DNA of 64,000 nucleotides from Brachybacterium huguangmaarense (lineage in GTDB: Bacteria > Actinomycetota > Actinomycetes > Actinomycetales > Dermabacteraceae). The notes below the pieces were generated by a model that saw nothing but the letters and a program-made list of their open reading frames with translations, was not told where the DNA came from and ran no database searches. The stretch is from assembly GCF_025725725.1 (NCBI RefSeq), contig NZ_CP107020.1, positions 1,736,001 to 1,800,000 on the forward strand, in the 5' to 3' direction. A program made the translations under genes and the position numbers. Shown here one piece after another: positions 15,972 through 25,761 of the stretch (positions are counted from its first letter, which is position 1; each line of letters opens with the position of its first letter).

Positions 15972-17567
15972 ATGACCGCACCCCAGGCCCAGGCCGACAC
16001 GACGACCGCGCCCGCCGCGGAGCCGCCGCGCCCCCGCGCGAGCGTGCCCGTCGCCGCCCTCGCGCTCGCACAGACCCTCGGGGCGCGCCTCGACGGCGAC
16101 GGCGACGTCGTGCTCGAGGGCGTCACCCTCGACTCGCGCAGCGTCGTCGCGGGGGACCTCTGGTGCGCCCTGCCGGGCGCTCACGCCCACGGCGCCGACT
16201 TCGCGGCCCAGGCGGCCTCGCGCGGCGCCGCGGCGGCTCTGACCGACGCCGCCGGAGAGGCCCCGTGCCGAGAGGCAGGGCTGACCGTCCTGGTGTCGGA
16301 GGATCCGCGCCGCGACACCGCCCGGGCGAGCGCGACTGTCTACGCGACCGACCGTCGCCGGCCCGTCACGATCGGCGTGACCGGCACCAACGGCAAGACC
16401 TCGATCACCACGATGGTGCACGAGACCCTCCAGGAGCTCGGCTACTCCAGCGGCGTGATCGGCACCGCCGGCACCGCCTACCGCGACGCCGCGGGCCGCG
16501 AGCACCGCATCCGCACGGTCCGCACGACCCCCGAGGCCCCCGAGACCCACGGCATCCTCGCCCGCATGGCCGAGGCCGAGGTCGCGTTCTGCGCCATGGA
16601 GGTCTCGAGCCACGCCATGGTCCTGCACCGTGCCGACGAGATCCTGTTCGACGTCGTGTGCTTCACGAACCTCAGCCAGGACCATCTCGACTTCCACGGC
16701 GACATGGAGCACTACTTCGCCGCGAAGGCCTCGCTGTTCACGCCCGCGCACGCGCGCGCCGCGGTGATCTGCGTCGACGACGCGTGGGGGCGCCGCCTCG
16801 CCGCGCAGACCCCCCTGCCGACCGTCACCTACGCGACCCTGCCGGGCGTCGAGGCGGACGTGCGCGCCGAGGACCTGCGGGTCGGGGCCGCGAGCGGCGG
16901 CCTCGGGACCGCCTTCGCCGCCGTCGGCCGCGACGGCGCCCGCCACGAGCTCGTGAGCCCGCTGCCCGGCCGCCACTACGTCGCCAACACGATCGCCGTC
17001 GCGCTCCTGCTCGACGCCCTGGGCCTGCCCGTCGAGAGCACGGCCGCGTCGATCACCCGCTCGGCCGTCGTGCCGGGCCGCATGGAGCAGGTCGCCGAGA
17101 CCCCCGTGCGGGGCGTCGTCGACTATTCGCACACCGAGGACTCGCTCGTGCAGGCGCTCACGACCCTGCGCGCCCTGCCCGGCACCCGCCGGCTGCTCGT
17201 CGTGATGGGGGCGGGCGGTGACCGCGACCGCGCGAAGCGCCCGCTCATGGGCGCCGCGGCCGCACGCCTGGCCGACGCCGTCGTCGTCACGGACGACAAC
17301 CCCCGCTCCGAGGACCCCGCGAGCATCCGCCGCGCCGTGCTCGGCGGCATCCCGGCCGACAGCCCCGCCGAGGTCCACGAGGTCGCCGACCGCGGCGAGG
17401 CGATCGCCCGGGCCGTGCGCCTCGCCGGGCCCGGTGACACCATCCTCGTGGCCGGCAAGGGCGCCGAGACGGGGCAGGACGTCGGCGGGAGCATCCTCCC
17501 CTTCGACGATCGCGAGCATCTGCGCACGGCCCTCGCCCGCGCCGCCCAGGAAGGACACGCATGCTGA
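15972..17567 (+). CDS. murE: UDP-N-acetylmuramoyl-tripeptide synthetase MurE
   Basis: Adds the third residue of the stem peptide in the cytoplasm. The 531-residue product has the ATP loop [10 protein letters not shown] near residue 134 and a C-terminal DDNPR motif at about residue 437, which is typical of meso-diaminopimelate-adding enzymes; DAP use is therefore likely. The segment normally reading DYAHTPD appears as DYSHTED. The ATG at 15972 lies 5 nt after the ftsI stop. The same frame stays open far upstream through ftsI, which is only a GC-rich shadow. It overlaps murF by 7 nt. Confidence 0.95.
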   Translation: MTAPQAQADTTTAPAAEPPRPRASVPVAALALAQTLGARLDGDGDVVLEGVTLDSRSVVAGDLWCALPGAHAHGADFAAQAASRGAAAALTDAAGEAPCREAGLTVLVSEDPRRDTARASATVYATDRRRPVTIGVTGTNGKTSITTMVHETLQELGYSSGVIGTAGTAYRDAAGREHRIRTVRTTPEAPETHGILARMAEAEVAFCAMEVSSHAMVLHRADEILFDVVCFTNLSQDHLDFHGDMEHYFAAKASLFTPAHARAAVICVDDAWGRRLAAQTPLPTVTYATLPGVEADVRAEDLRVGAASGGLGTAFAAVGRDGARHELVSPLPGRHYVANTIAVALLLDALGLPVESTAASITRSAVVPGRMEQVAETPVRGVVDYSHTEDSLVQALTTLRALPGTRRLLVVMGAGGDRDRAKRPLMGAAAARLADAVVVTDDNPRSEDPASIRRAVLGGIPADSPAEVHEVADRGEAIARAVRLAGPGDTILVAGKGAETGQDVGGSILPFDDREHLRTALARAAQEGHAC

Positions 17568-19006
17568 CCACGACCGCCGGCGAGATCGCCGACATCACCT
17601 CGGGGCGTCTCGTCTCCGGGGCCACCGGCGACGAGCAGGTGACCGGGCAGGCCCGGATCGACTCGCGCGCCGTTCTGCCGGGCGACCTCTTCGCCGCCTT
17701 CGCGGGCGAGCGCGTCGACGGGCACGACTACGCGGCGACGGCCCGTGACGCCGGTGCCGCGATCGCGCTCGTCTCGCGCGACGTCGGCGTGCCCGCGATC
17801 CTCGTCGACGACGTCGAGCAGGCGCTGTCCGCCCTCGCCCACGCCCAGCTCGAGCAGGCCCGCACGCGCCGCGAGGACCTCGTCGTCGTCGCCGTGACGG
17901 GCTCGGCGGGCAAGACCGGGACCAAGGACCTGCTCGGCGCGCTGCTCGCGACCGCCGGGGCGACGATCGCCCCCCGCGGCAGCCACAACAACGAGCTCGG
18001 CCTGCCGCTCACGGTCCTCGCGCTCGACGAGCACACCCGCTTCCTCGTGCTCGAGATGGGCGCGCGCGGCATCGGCCACATCGCCCATCTGACCGCGATC
18101 GCGCGCCCTGACGTCTCCCTCGTGCTCAACGTCGGCTCCGCGCACCTCGGCGAGTTCGGCTCCGTCGAGGCGATCGCCCAGGCCAAGGGCGAGATCGTCG
18201 AGGCCCTCACGGCGCAGGGTCGCGCCGTGCTCAACGCCGGCGACCCCCGCGTGGCCGCGATGGCCTCCCGCACCTCCGCCCCCGTCGTGACCTGGGGCAT
18301 CGGCCACGGCGACGTGCGCGCCGACGAGATCCGTCTCGACGACGACGCCCACCCCGCCTTCGCCCTGACCGTGCCCGAGGGGCTCCTCGCCCTGGACGGC
18401 ACCCGGATCGAGGGGGGCACGCGCGAGATCACGCTCGGCCTGCTCGGCGAGCACCAGGCCATGAACGCGATCGCCGCCGCGACCGCCGCGCTGCTCGTGG
18501 GCGTGGAGCTCGACACGATCGCCGCCGTCCTCGCGGACGCGCGCGTCGTCTCGGGCCAGCGCATGGAGGTCACCGAGCTGCCCGGCCACGTGACCCTCAT
18601 CAACGACGCCTACAACGCCAACCCCGACTCGATGCGCCTCGCGCTGCGCACCCTCGCCCACCTGGGCCGGGGACGCCGCACGATCGCCGTGCTCGGCGAG
18701 ATGCTCGAGCTGGGGGAGGAGTCGGTCGCCCTGCACGACGCGGTCGGGCGGCTCGCCGTGCGTCTGAACGTCGGCCGGCTCATCGTCGTGGGCGACGGAG
18801 CACGCGCCATCCACAACGGCGCCTGCCTCGAGGGCAGCTTCGGCGGCGAGTCCACCTTCGTCGCGACGATCGACGAGGCCCTCGCTGTGCTAGAAACGAC
18901 GATGCGCCCCGGCGACGTCGTCCTGCTGAAGTCGTCCCGCGACGCCGGGGTCCGCGATCTCGCCCCCCGCATCGTCGAGCTCACCTCCGGAGAGGCCCAC
19001 GCATGA
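17561..19006 (+). CDS. murF: UDP-MurNAc-tripeptide:D-Ala-D-Ala ligase MurF
   Basis: Final cytoplasmic ligase of the UDP-MurNAc-pentapeptide pathway. The 481-residue product has the Mur-ligase N-terminal domain, an ATP loop reading [10 protein letters not shown] near residue 111 (most homologues have GKTTTK), and the [10 protein letters not shown] segment near residue 347. Its ATG overlaps the murE end by 7 nt and its stop overlaps the mraY start (ATGA), so translation is coupled. No ddl gene lies in the cluster, so D-Ala-D-Ala must be made by a ligase encoded elsewhere. Confidence 0.95.
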   Translation: MLTTTAGEIADITSGRLVSGATGDEQVTGQARIDSRAVLPGDLFAAFAGERVDGHDYAATARDAGAAIALVSRDVGVPAILVDDVEQALSALAHAQLEQARTRREDLVVVAVTGSAGKTGTKDLLGALLATAGATIAPRGSHNNELGLPLTVLALDEHTRFLVLEMGARGIGHIAHLTAIARPDVSLVLNVGSAHLGEFGSVEAIAQAKGEIVEALTAQGRAVLNAGDPRVAAMASRTSAPVVTWGIGHGDVRADEIRLDDDAHPAFALTVPEGLLALDGTRIEGGTREITLGLLGEHQAMNAIAAATAALLVGVELDTIAAVLADARVVSGQRMEVTELPGHVTLINDAYNANPDSMRLALRTLAHLGRGRRTIAVLGEMLELGEESVALHDAVGRLAVRLNVGRLIVVGDGARAIHNGACLEGSFGGESTFVATIDEALAVLETTMRPGDVVLLKSSRDAGVRDLAPRIVELTSGEAHA

Positions 19007-20139
19007 TCGCGATCATCATCGCGGGCGCTAGCGCCCTGGTCCTCTCGATCCTGGGGACCCCTCTGTACATCCGTCTGCTCGTCGCCCGCCGCTACGGGCA
19101 GTTCATCCGCGACGACGGCCCCACCAGCCACTCGACCAAGCGCGGCACCCCGACCATGGGCGGCGTCGCGATCATCCTCGCGACGATCATCGGCTACCTG
19201 CTGGGACACCTCGACTTCTCGGGACCCTCCCTGATCGGCTGGCGCGCCCCCTCGACGTCGGGCCTGCTCGTGCTGTTCCTCATGGCGGGGCTCGGCCTCG
19301 TCGGCTTCCTCGACGACTTCCTCAAGATCTCCAAGCAGCGCAGCCTGGGCCTGCGGGCCCGGGACAAGCTCATCGGGCAGGGCCTCGTGGCGACCGTGTT
19401 CGCGGTCCTGGCCCTCGTGCTCCCCGACGGCGAGGGCAGCTCCCCGGCCTCGACCCGCATCTCCTTCGTGCGCGACCTGCCGTGGGCCGACCTCTCCTTC
19501 TCCCACTGGCAGGGCCCCGCCCTGCTCGGCACGATCGTCGGCATCATCCTGTTCGCGATCTGGGTGAACTTCCTCGTCGCGGCGTGGTCCAACGGTGTCA
19601 ACCTGACCGACGGGCTCGACGGGCTCGCGACCGGCGCGACCATCCTGTTCGCGGGCACCTACGTGCTGATCTGTTTCTGGCAGGCGCGCCAGTCCTGCCC
19701 CGAGGGCTTCGAGCTGGCCAACTGCTACACCGCGCCGGCCCCGCTCGACGTGGCCGTCGTGTGCTCCGCGATCGTCGGCGCGTGCATCGGCTTCCTGTGG
19801 TGGAACACCTCGCCCGCCAAGATCTTCATGGGCGACACCGGCTCGCTGGGCCTCGGCGGCGCGCTCGCCGGCATCACGATCGTCTCGCGCACCGAGCTCC
19901 TCGGCGCGATCATCGGCGGCCTGTTCGTCATCATCTCCCTCTCGGTCATCATCCAGGTCGCGAGCTTCAAGATGACCGGCAAACGCGTGTTCAGGATGGC
20001 GCCGCTCCAGCACCACTTCGAGCTCAAGGGCTGGAACGAGGTCACGATCGTGGTGCGGTTCTGGATCGTCGCGGGCATCCTCGCCCTCGCCGGGCTCGGC
20101 ATCTTCTACGTCGACGCCCTGCCGAGGCTCGTCTCATGA
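19003..20139 (+). CDS. mraY: Phospho-MurNAc-pentapeptide-transferase MraY
   Basis: Integral membrane enzyme that makes lipid I by moving phospho-MurNAc-pentapeptide to undecaprenyl phosphate. The 378-residue product has about ten hydrophobic spans, the KRGTPTMGG cytoplasmic loop near residue 46, the LDDFLK aspartate motif near residue 104, and NLTDGLDG near residue 201. It overlaps murF and murD by 4 nt each (ATGA). Slightly longer than Gram-negative MraY because of an insert around residues 140-165. Confidence 0.96.
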   Translation: MIAIIIAGASALVLSILGTPLYIRLLVARRYGQFIRDDGPTSHSTKRGTPTMGGVAIILATIIGYLLGHLDFSGPSLIGWRAPSTSGLLVLFLMAGLGLVGFLDDFLKISKQRSLGLRARDKLIGQGLVATVFAVLALVLPDGEGSSPASTRISFVRDLPWADLSFSHWQGPALLGTIVGIILFAIWVNFLVAAWSNGVNLTDGLDGLATGATILFAGTYVLICFWQARQSCPEGFELANCYTAPAPLDVAVVCSAIVGACIGFLWWNTSPAKIFMGDTGSLGLGGALAGITIVSRTELLGAIIGGLFVIISLSVIIQVASFKMTGKRVFRMAPLQHHFELKGWNEVTIVVRFWIVAGILALAGLGIFYVDALPRLVS

Positions 20140-21638
20140 CCGCTGGCCTCCCGGGCGTGCTCGAGCGGCCCTGGCCGGGCCTCGACGTCGCGGGCCTGAC
20201 CATCCTCGTCACGGGCTTCGGCGTCTCCGGCTACGCGGTGGCCGACCAGACCATGCAGCGCGGCGCCCGCGTGCTCGTCGTCGACTCCGCCGACACCGAC
20301 GAGAACCGCGAGAAGGCGCAGATCCTCGAGGTCCTCGGCGTCGACGTCCGCCTCGGCCGCGAGCACACGCTCGCGCTGCCCGCGGGCGAGCGCGTCGACC
20401 TCGTGGTCACCTCGCCGGGCTGGCGCCCGGACCAGAGCCTGCTCGTCGAGGCGGAGGACGCCGGCATCCCCGTGTGGAGCGAGGTCGAGCTCGCGCGCCG
20501 CATGCAGCCCGTCGACGGCCCCGCGTGGCTCGGCGTGACCGGGACCAACGGCAAGACCACCGTCGTCACGATGCTCGAGTCGATCCTGCTCGCCGCCGGC
20601 CTGCGCGCCGTCGCGTGCGGCAACGTCGGGCTGCCGGTCATCGAGGCCGCGCTCGACCCGGGGGGCTACGACGTCCTGGCCGTCGAGCTCTCGAGCTTCC
20701 AGCTGCACCGCACCGAGCACCCCGCGTGCGAGGCCGCCGTGGTCCTGGGCATCTCCGAGGACCACCTCGACTGGCACGGCTCCCTCGAGGCCTACGCGCG
20801 AGACAAGGGGCGTATCTACACCGGCTGCGAGGTCGCGTGCGTCTACCCGGTCCACGACGAGCGCGTCCTCGGTCTCGTCGAGGACGCCGACGTGGTCGAG
20901 GGCGCTCGCGCGATCGGCCTCACGCTGGGGTCCCCGGCCGTCTCCGAGCTCGGGCTCGTCGACGGCGTGCTCGTCGACCGCGCCTTCCTCGAGGAGCGGC
21001 GCACGAGCGCCCTCGAGCTCGCCCACCTCGACGACCTCGCCCACCTGGGCCCCCACGGCGCGCCCCCGCACCTCGTGCTCGACGCCCTCGCCGCCGCGGC
21101 CCTCGCGCGCGCCCACGGCATCGACCCCGCCGCGGTGCGCGAGGGCCTGCGCGCCTTCCGCCCGGGACACCACCGGGCCGAGGTGGTCGCCGAGGCCGAG
21201 CGCGTCGCCTACGTCGACGACTCCAAGGCCACCAACCCCGACGCCGCGGCCGCCTCCCTGCGCTCGGCCGAGCACATCGTGTGGATCGCGGGCGGGCTGA
21301 CCAAGGGCGCGGACGTCGACGCCCTGGTCGCGGACGCCGCCTCCCGCCTGCGCGGCGTCGTGCTGATCGGCCAGGACGAGACGCCGTTCACGGAGGCGCT
21401 CGGCCGACACGCCGCCGACGTCCCCGTCGTGCGCATGGCACCGGGCGACACTGACACCGAGGACGGACGCCGGACGTTCATGCAGCGCACGGTCGACGCC
21501 GCCGCCTCCCTCGCCCATGCGGGGGACGTCGTGCTGCTGGCCCCCGCCGCCGCCTCGATGGACCAGTTCACGGACTACGGACAGCGCGGCGTCCTCTTCG
21601 CGGAGGCCGCCCGCCGCCGAGCGGGAGGCACCGCGTGA
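20136..21638 (+). CDS. murD: UDP-N-acetylmuramoylalanine-D-glutamate ligase MurD
   Basis: Adds D-glutamate to UDP-MurNAc-L-Ala. The 500-residue product begins with a Rossmann-like [10 protein letters not shown] segment, has the ATP loop [10 protein letters not shown] near residue 133, the ELSSFQL motif and a DDSKATNP motif near residue 364. The ATG at 20136 overlaps the mraY stop; upstream openness of the frame is a shadow of mraY. The stop overlaps the ftsW GTG start. Confidence 0.95.
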   Translation: MTAGLPGVLERPWPGLDVAGLTILVTGFGVSGYAVADQTMQRGARVLVVDSADTDENREKAQILEVLGVDVRLGREHTLALPAGERVDLVVTSPGWRPDQSLLVEAEDAGIPVWSEVELARRMQPVDGPAWLGVTGTNGKTTVVTMLESILLAAGLRAVACGNVGLPVIEAALDPGGYDVLAVELSSFQLHRTEHPACEAAVVLGISEDHLDWHGSLEAYARDKGRIYTGCEVACVYPVHDERVLGLVEDADVVEGARAIGLTLGSPAVSELGLVDGVLVDRAFLEERRTSALELAHLDDLAHLGPHGAPPHLVLDALAAAALARAHGIDPAAVREGLRAFRPGHHRAEVVAEAERVAYVDDSKATNPDAAAASLRSAEHIVWIAGGLTKGADVDALVADAASRLRGVVLIGQDETPFTEALGRHAADVPVVRMAPGDTDTEDGRRTFMQRTVDAAASLAHAGDVVLLAPAAASMDQFTDYGQRGVLFAEAARRRAGGTA

Positions 21639-23128
21639 CGATGCAGCAGACCCGGCGCTCCGGCGCGGGCTCCTCGCGCCGCTCGCGCTCCGGCTCGACC
21701 CGCGCGGACTCCTCCGGCGCCGACCGGCGCTCGGCGCCCGTCCTGCGCCCGACCGAGGAGCACCCCCTCGGCGACGTGCGCGGACAGGTGCGCGCGGGCA
21801 TCGCGACCTGGCTGCGGTCCCCGGCGCTCGACTTCTACGCGCTGCTCGTGATCGGGGCGCTCCTGATCGGGACCGGCCTCGTGATGGTCCTGTCCAGCTC
21901 GACGGTCATCTCGATCGCCAAGGGCGGCTCCCCGTTCGCGGGACTGTTCCGCCAGGGCGCCTTCGCCCTCATCGGCTTCCCGCTGCTCATCGTCGCCGCG
22001 CTCATCAAGCCCCACGTCTATCGCCGTCTGGCCTGGCCCCTGCTGGGGATCGGCCTGCTGCTCCAGCTGCTCGTGTTCACGCCGCTCGGCTTCGGAGCCG
22101 GCGGCAACCAGAACTGGATCCGAGTGGGCTCGATGTCGCTCCAGCCCTCGGAGGCCCTCAAGCTCGCCCTGGCCGTCTGGCTCGGGGCCGTGCTCGCGAC
22201 CAAGCACAAGCTGCTCGGGCAGACCAAGCAGCTCCTGATCCCGGTCGCCCCCGTCATCCTGCTCTCGATCGGGCTGGTCCTGCTCGGCCACGACCTCGGC
22301 ACCGCCATGGTCATGGTCATGCTCGTCTCGGGCTCCCTGTGGGTCGCGGGCGTGCCGCGCCGCTGGTTCGCGTCGCTCGGCGTCGTCGCGGTCCTCGGCG
22401 TCACGGCGATGGTGGTCGCGAGCCCCAACCGCATGGCCCGCATCGGCAACTGGATCCACGGCGAGTGCGCCGGCAGCTCGTGCGACCAGTCCCGCCACGG
22501 CCTGATGGCGCTCGCCGAGGGCGGCTGGACGGGCGTCGGACTGGGCCAGTCGCGCCAGAAGTGGGGTCTGCTGCCCGCCGCCGACAACGACTACATCTTC
22601 GCGATCCTGGGGGAGGAGCTCGGGCTGCTCGGCACCCTCGGCGTGCTCGTCCTGTTCGCCCTGCTCGCCCTCGTCCTGTTCCGCATGATCACGCGCGTCG
22701 ACGACCTGTTCGTCCAGATCACGGTGGCCGGCATCAGCGCGTGGCTGCTCGGCCAGGCCTTCACCAACATGATGGTCGTCACCGGCCTGCTCCCGGTGCT
22801 GGGCGTGCCGCTGCCGTTCATCTCGGCGGGCGGCTCCGCGCTCGTGACCTCGATGCTGGCCCTGGGCATCCTGCTGTCCTTCGCCCGCCACGAACCGGGC
22901 GCCGCGGACGCCGTGCGCGCCCGCATCGGGCGGGTCCGGCGCGGCGCGACCGTGGTCCCGGCCGCCGCCGACGCGGCGCCCGCCCCGCGCAGCCGCCGCC
23001 TCGCCCGCGCCTCGGCCGCGAAGGCCCGCCGCGTCTCCTCCGGGTCCGGCTCGACGCGCTCCTCCGGCCGGGCCGGCTCGCCGTCCTCGCGCCGACGCTC
23101 CGGACCGACGGGACGGTCCTCACGATGA
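21635..23128 (+). CDS. ftsW: Septal peptidoglycan glycosyltransferase FtsW
   Basis: SEDS-family membrane glycosyltransferase that polymerises lipid II at the septum with FtsI. The 497-residue product has a disordered basic N-terminus of about 60 residues, about ten membrane spans, the NWIRVG and LQPSE segments, and the conserved PLPFISAGG motif. A Ser/Arg/Ala-rich cytoplasmic tail of about 75 residues follows. The GTG at 21635 is preferred to the ATG at 21641 because GCGGGAGG is well spaced before it and it overlaps the murD stop. Confidence 0.94.
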   Translation: MTMQQTRRSGAGSSRRSRSGSTRADSSGADRRSAPVLRPTEEHPLGDVRGQVRAGIATWLRSPALDFYALLVIGALLIGTGLVMVLSSSTVISIAKGGSPFAGLFRQGAFALIGFPLLIVAALIKPHVYRRLAWPLLGIGLLLQLLVFTPLGFGAGGNQNWIRVGSMSLQPSEALKLALAVWLGAVLATKHKLLGQTKQLLIPVAPVILLSIGLVLLGHDLGTAMVMVMLVSGSLWVAGVPRRWFASLGVVAVLGVTAMVVASPNRMARIGNWIHGECAGSSCDQSRHGLMALAEGGWTGVGLGQSRQKWGLLPAADNDYIFAILGEELGLLGTLGVLVLFALLALVLFRMITRVDDLFVQITVAGISAWLLGQAFTNMMVVTGLLPVLGVPLPFISAGGSALVTSMLALGILLSFARHEPGAADAVRARIGRVRRGATVVPAAADAAPAPRSRRLARASAAKARRVSSGSGSTRSSGRAGSPSSRRRSGPTGRSSR

Positions 23129-24249
23129 CCCCTGCATCTGCGACCCCGGGGGCTCCCGTGCCGCCCGAGAACCCTGCGACGCGCATCCTGCTGGCCGGCG
23201 GCGGCACCGCCGGCCACGTCTCGCCCATGCTCGCCACGGCCGCCGCCCTCCGCGCGGCCCACCCGGAGGCCGTCATCACCGTGCTCGGCACGCGCGAGGG
23301 CCTCGAGGCGGACCTCGTGCCCGCCGCCGGCTTCGAGCTCGTCACGATCGACAAGGTGCCCTTCCCGCGCCGTCCCGACGGCGCCGCGCTGCGGTTCCCC
23401 GGCCGCTTCGCGGCGACGCTGCGCCGCGTGCGCGCCCTCGTCGACGACCGGGGGATCGAGGTCGTCGCCGGCTTCGGCGGCTACGTGTGCCCTCCGGCCT
23501 ACCTCGCGGCCGCCCGCGCCCGCGTGCCGCTCGTGGTCCACGAGGCCAACCGCCGCCCGGGCCTGGCCAACCGGCTCGGGGCCCGCCGCGCCGCCGTCGT
23601 CGCGACCGCCTTCGACGGCACCCCGCTGCCCCGCGCCCGCCGCGTCGGCATGCCGATGCGGCAGGGGATCGCGACGCTCGACCGCGCCGCGCGACGCGAC
23701 GAGGCCGTCCGCTCCTTCGGCCTGGACCCCGGGCGCCCGGTCCTGCTCGTGACGGGCGGGTCCCTCGGCGCCCAGCGCCTGAACACCGCGGTGGCCGAGG
23801 CGGCCCCCGCGATCACGGCCGCCGGCGCCCAGATCCTCCATGTCACAGGACGCGGCAAGGCCACGATCCCCGAGCGCCCCGGCTACCGCGTCGTCGAGTA
23901 CGTGAGCGCCATGGAGGACGCCTACGCGGCCGCCGACCTCGCCGTGACCCGCTCCGGGGCGGGCACGGTCAGCGAGCTCACCGCCGTGGCGCTGCCCGCC
24001 GTGTTCGTCCCCCTGCCCATCGGCAACGGCGAGCAGGCCCTCAACGGCCAGGACGTCGTCGCCGCCGGCGGTGCGCTCATGATCGACGACCACGACCTCA
24101 CCCCGGCCGTCGTCACCGAGCGGATCCTGCCGCTCCTGCTGGACGCCGACCGTCTGGGCGCCATGTCTGAGGCCTCGCGCGCGTTCGGCATCCCCGACGC
24201 CGCCGAGCGCCTGGCCGAGCTCGTGATGAGCGCCGCACGCCGCGCCTGA
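23125..24249 (+). CDS. murG: Lipid II synthase MurG
   Basis: Peripheral membrane glycosyltransferase that adds GlcNAc to lipid I. The 374-residue product has two Rossmann domains with the LAGGGTAGHVSP loop near residue 24, GGYVCPP, and a C-terminal TRSGAGTVSEL motif with NGEQ near residue 308. It starts at an ATG overlapping the ftsW stop. A promoter for murC follows in the 36 bp gap after its stop. Confidence 0.96.
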   Translation: MTPASATPGAPVPPENPATRILLAGGGTAGHVSPMLATAAALRAAHPEAVITVLGTREGLEADLVPAAGFELVTIDKVPFPRRPDGAALRFPGRFAATLRRVRALVDDRGIEVVAGFGGYVCPPAYLAAARARVPLVVHEANRRPGLANRLGARRAAVVATAFDGTPLPRARRVGMPMRQGIATLDRAARRDEAVRSFGLDPGRPVLLVTGGSLGAQRLNTAVAEAAPAITAAGAQILHVTGRGKATIPERPGYRVVEYVSAMEDAYAAADLAVTRSGAGTVSELTAVALPAVFVPLPIGNGEQALNGQDVVAAGGALMIDDHDLTPAVVTERILPLLLDADRLGAMSEASRAFGIPDAAERLAELVMSAARRA

Positions 24250-24272
24250 CCGTGCCCGCGTGCGCCTGCCGA

Positions 24273-24278
24273 TAGCGT
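24273..24278 (+). promoter_or_regulatory. -10 box of murC (leaderless internal dcw promoter)
   Basis: TAGCGT ends 7 nt before the murC ATG at 24286. There is no Shine-Dalgarno sequence. A GTG at 24277 lies inside this hexamer and is unlikely to be a start. Confidence 0.55.
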
Positions 24279-24285
24279 GTCAGCC

Positions 24286-25761
24286 ATGACCACTCCCGCT
24301 CCCGAGCCCGCGCACGTGCGCACGATCCTGCGGCCCGGCCCCGTCGTCACCCGCGAGGACTGGCCCACCGCCCCCGTCCGCTCGATCCACGTCGTGCGGA
24401 TCGGCGGCGCGGGCATGTCGGCGGTCGCCCGGCTCGCCCTCGAGGTCGGCATCGCCGTGAGCGGCTCGGACTCCCAGGACGGCCAGTTCATCGCGCCCCT
24501 GCGCGAGGCGGGGGCCCGCATCGGGATCGGCTTCGACGCCTCCCTGCTGGCCGACGACGTCGACGTCGTGGTGGTCTCGACCGCCGTCCGCGCCGACAAC
24601 CCCGAGGTGGCCGCCGCCCACGACCGGCAGATCCCCGTCGTGCACCGCGCGGCCGCGCTCGCAGGCCTGCTCGCCGGCCGCGAGCTGATCGCGGTCGCCG
24701 GCACCCACGGCAAGACGAGCACGACGGCCATGGCGACGGTCGCCCTGCGCGGCGGAGGGGACGACCCCGCCTGGGCCCTCGGCGCCGCGGTCCCCGCGCT
24801 GGGGCGCAACGCCGGCCACGGCAGCGGACACGTCGCCGTCGTCGAGGCCGACGAGTCCGACGGCTCGTTCCTCGCCTTCGCCCCCCGCGCGATCGTCGTC
24901 ACCAACCTCGAGCCCGACCACCTCGACTTCCACGGCACACCGGAGAACCTCACGGCCGCCTTCGACGCCTTCACCGAGCGCCTCGTGCCGGGCGGCGTGC
25001 TCGTCGTGTGCGGGGACGACGCCGGCGCCCGCGCCCTCGGCGAGCGCGCCGCCGCTCGCGGCACGACCGTGCAGCGCTACGGCACCGGCGACGACGAGCC
25101 GTGGCGCCTCGCCGTCGAGACCCCCACCGCCCACGGCACCGAGGTCGTGTACGCGACCCCGCGCGGCGAGGTCGCCGCGACCCTCGCCGTGCACGGACAC
25201 CACAACGTCCTGAACGCCCTCGGCGCGCTCGCGGCCTCCCACGCCGCCCTGCCCGCCGCGCCCGTCCAGTCCCTGCTGACGGGCATCGCCCCCTTCACGG
25301 GGGCCTCTCGCCGCTTCGAGAAGAAGGGCACCGTGGGCGGCGTGACCGTGTACGACGACTACGCCCACCACGCGAGCGAGGTCGCCGCGACCCTCGCGGC
25401 CGCGCGCGGCATCGCGGGCGCCGGCCGGGTGATCGCCGTGTTCCAGCCCCACCTCTTCTCGCGGACCCGCAGCTTCGCCGCCGACTTCGCGCACGCGCTC
25501 GGCGCCGCCGACCAGGCCTTCGTGCTGCCGGTCTACGCGGCCCGCGAGGACGACGACCCCGAGACGACCGCGCGCACGATCACCGACCGCGCCGCGCCGG
25601 GCACGTCCGTCGTCCCCCTCGACGACCGGGAGCAGGCACCCGCCCTCGTCGCCGAGGCCGCCCGCCCGGGCGACGTCGTGCTCATGCTGGGAGCGGGCGA
25701 CATCGTCGAGGACACCCCGCGCGTGCTCGACGCCCTCCGCGCCGCCGGAGCGCAGGCCTGA
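24286..25761 (+). CDS. murC: UDP-N-acetylmuramate-L-alanine ligase MurC
   Basis: First amino-acid ligase of the peptidoglycan precursor pathway. The 491-residue product has the IGGAGMSA nucleotide loop, the ATP loop AGTHGKTSTT near residue 139, EADESDGSF near residue 185 and the VYDDYAHH motif near residue 352. Unlike its neighbours it is not overlapped by the previous gene; the start is set by a -10 box 7 nt upstream, suggesting separate leaderless expression. Its stop codon shares one base with the ftsQ ATG. murB is absent from the cluster. Confidence 0.95.
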   Translation: MTTPAPEPAHVRTILRPGPVVTREDWPTAPVRSIHVVRIGGAGMSAVARLALEVGIAVSGSDSQDGQFIAPLREAGARIGIGFDASLLADDVDVVVVSTAVRADNPEVAAAHDRQIPVVHRAAALAGLLAGRELIAVAGTHGKTSTTAMATVALRGGGDDPAWALGAAVPALGRNAGHGSGHVAVVEADESDGSFLAFAPRAIVVTNLEPDHLDFHGTPENLTAAFDAFTERLVPGGVLVVCGDDAGARALGERAAARGTTVQRYGTGDDEPWRLAVETPTAHGTEVVYATPRGEVAATLAVHGHHNVLNALGALAASHAALPAAPVQSLLTGIAPFTGASRRFEKKGTVGGVTVYDDYAHHASEVAATLAAARGIAGAGRVIAVFQPHLFSRTRSFAADFAHALGAADQAFVLPVYAAREDDDPETTARTITDRAAPGTSVVPLDDREQAPALVAEAARPGDVVLMLGAGDIVEDTPRVLDALRAAGAQA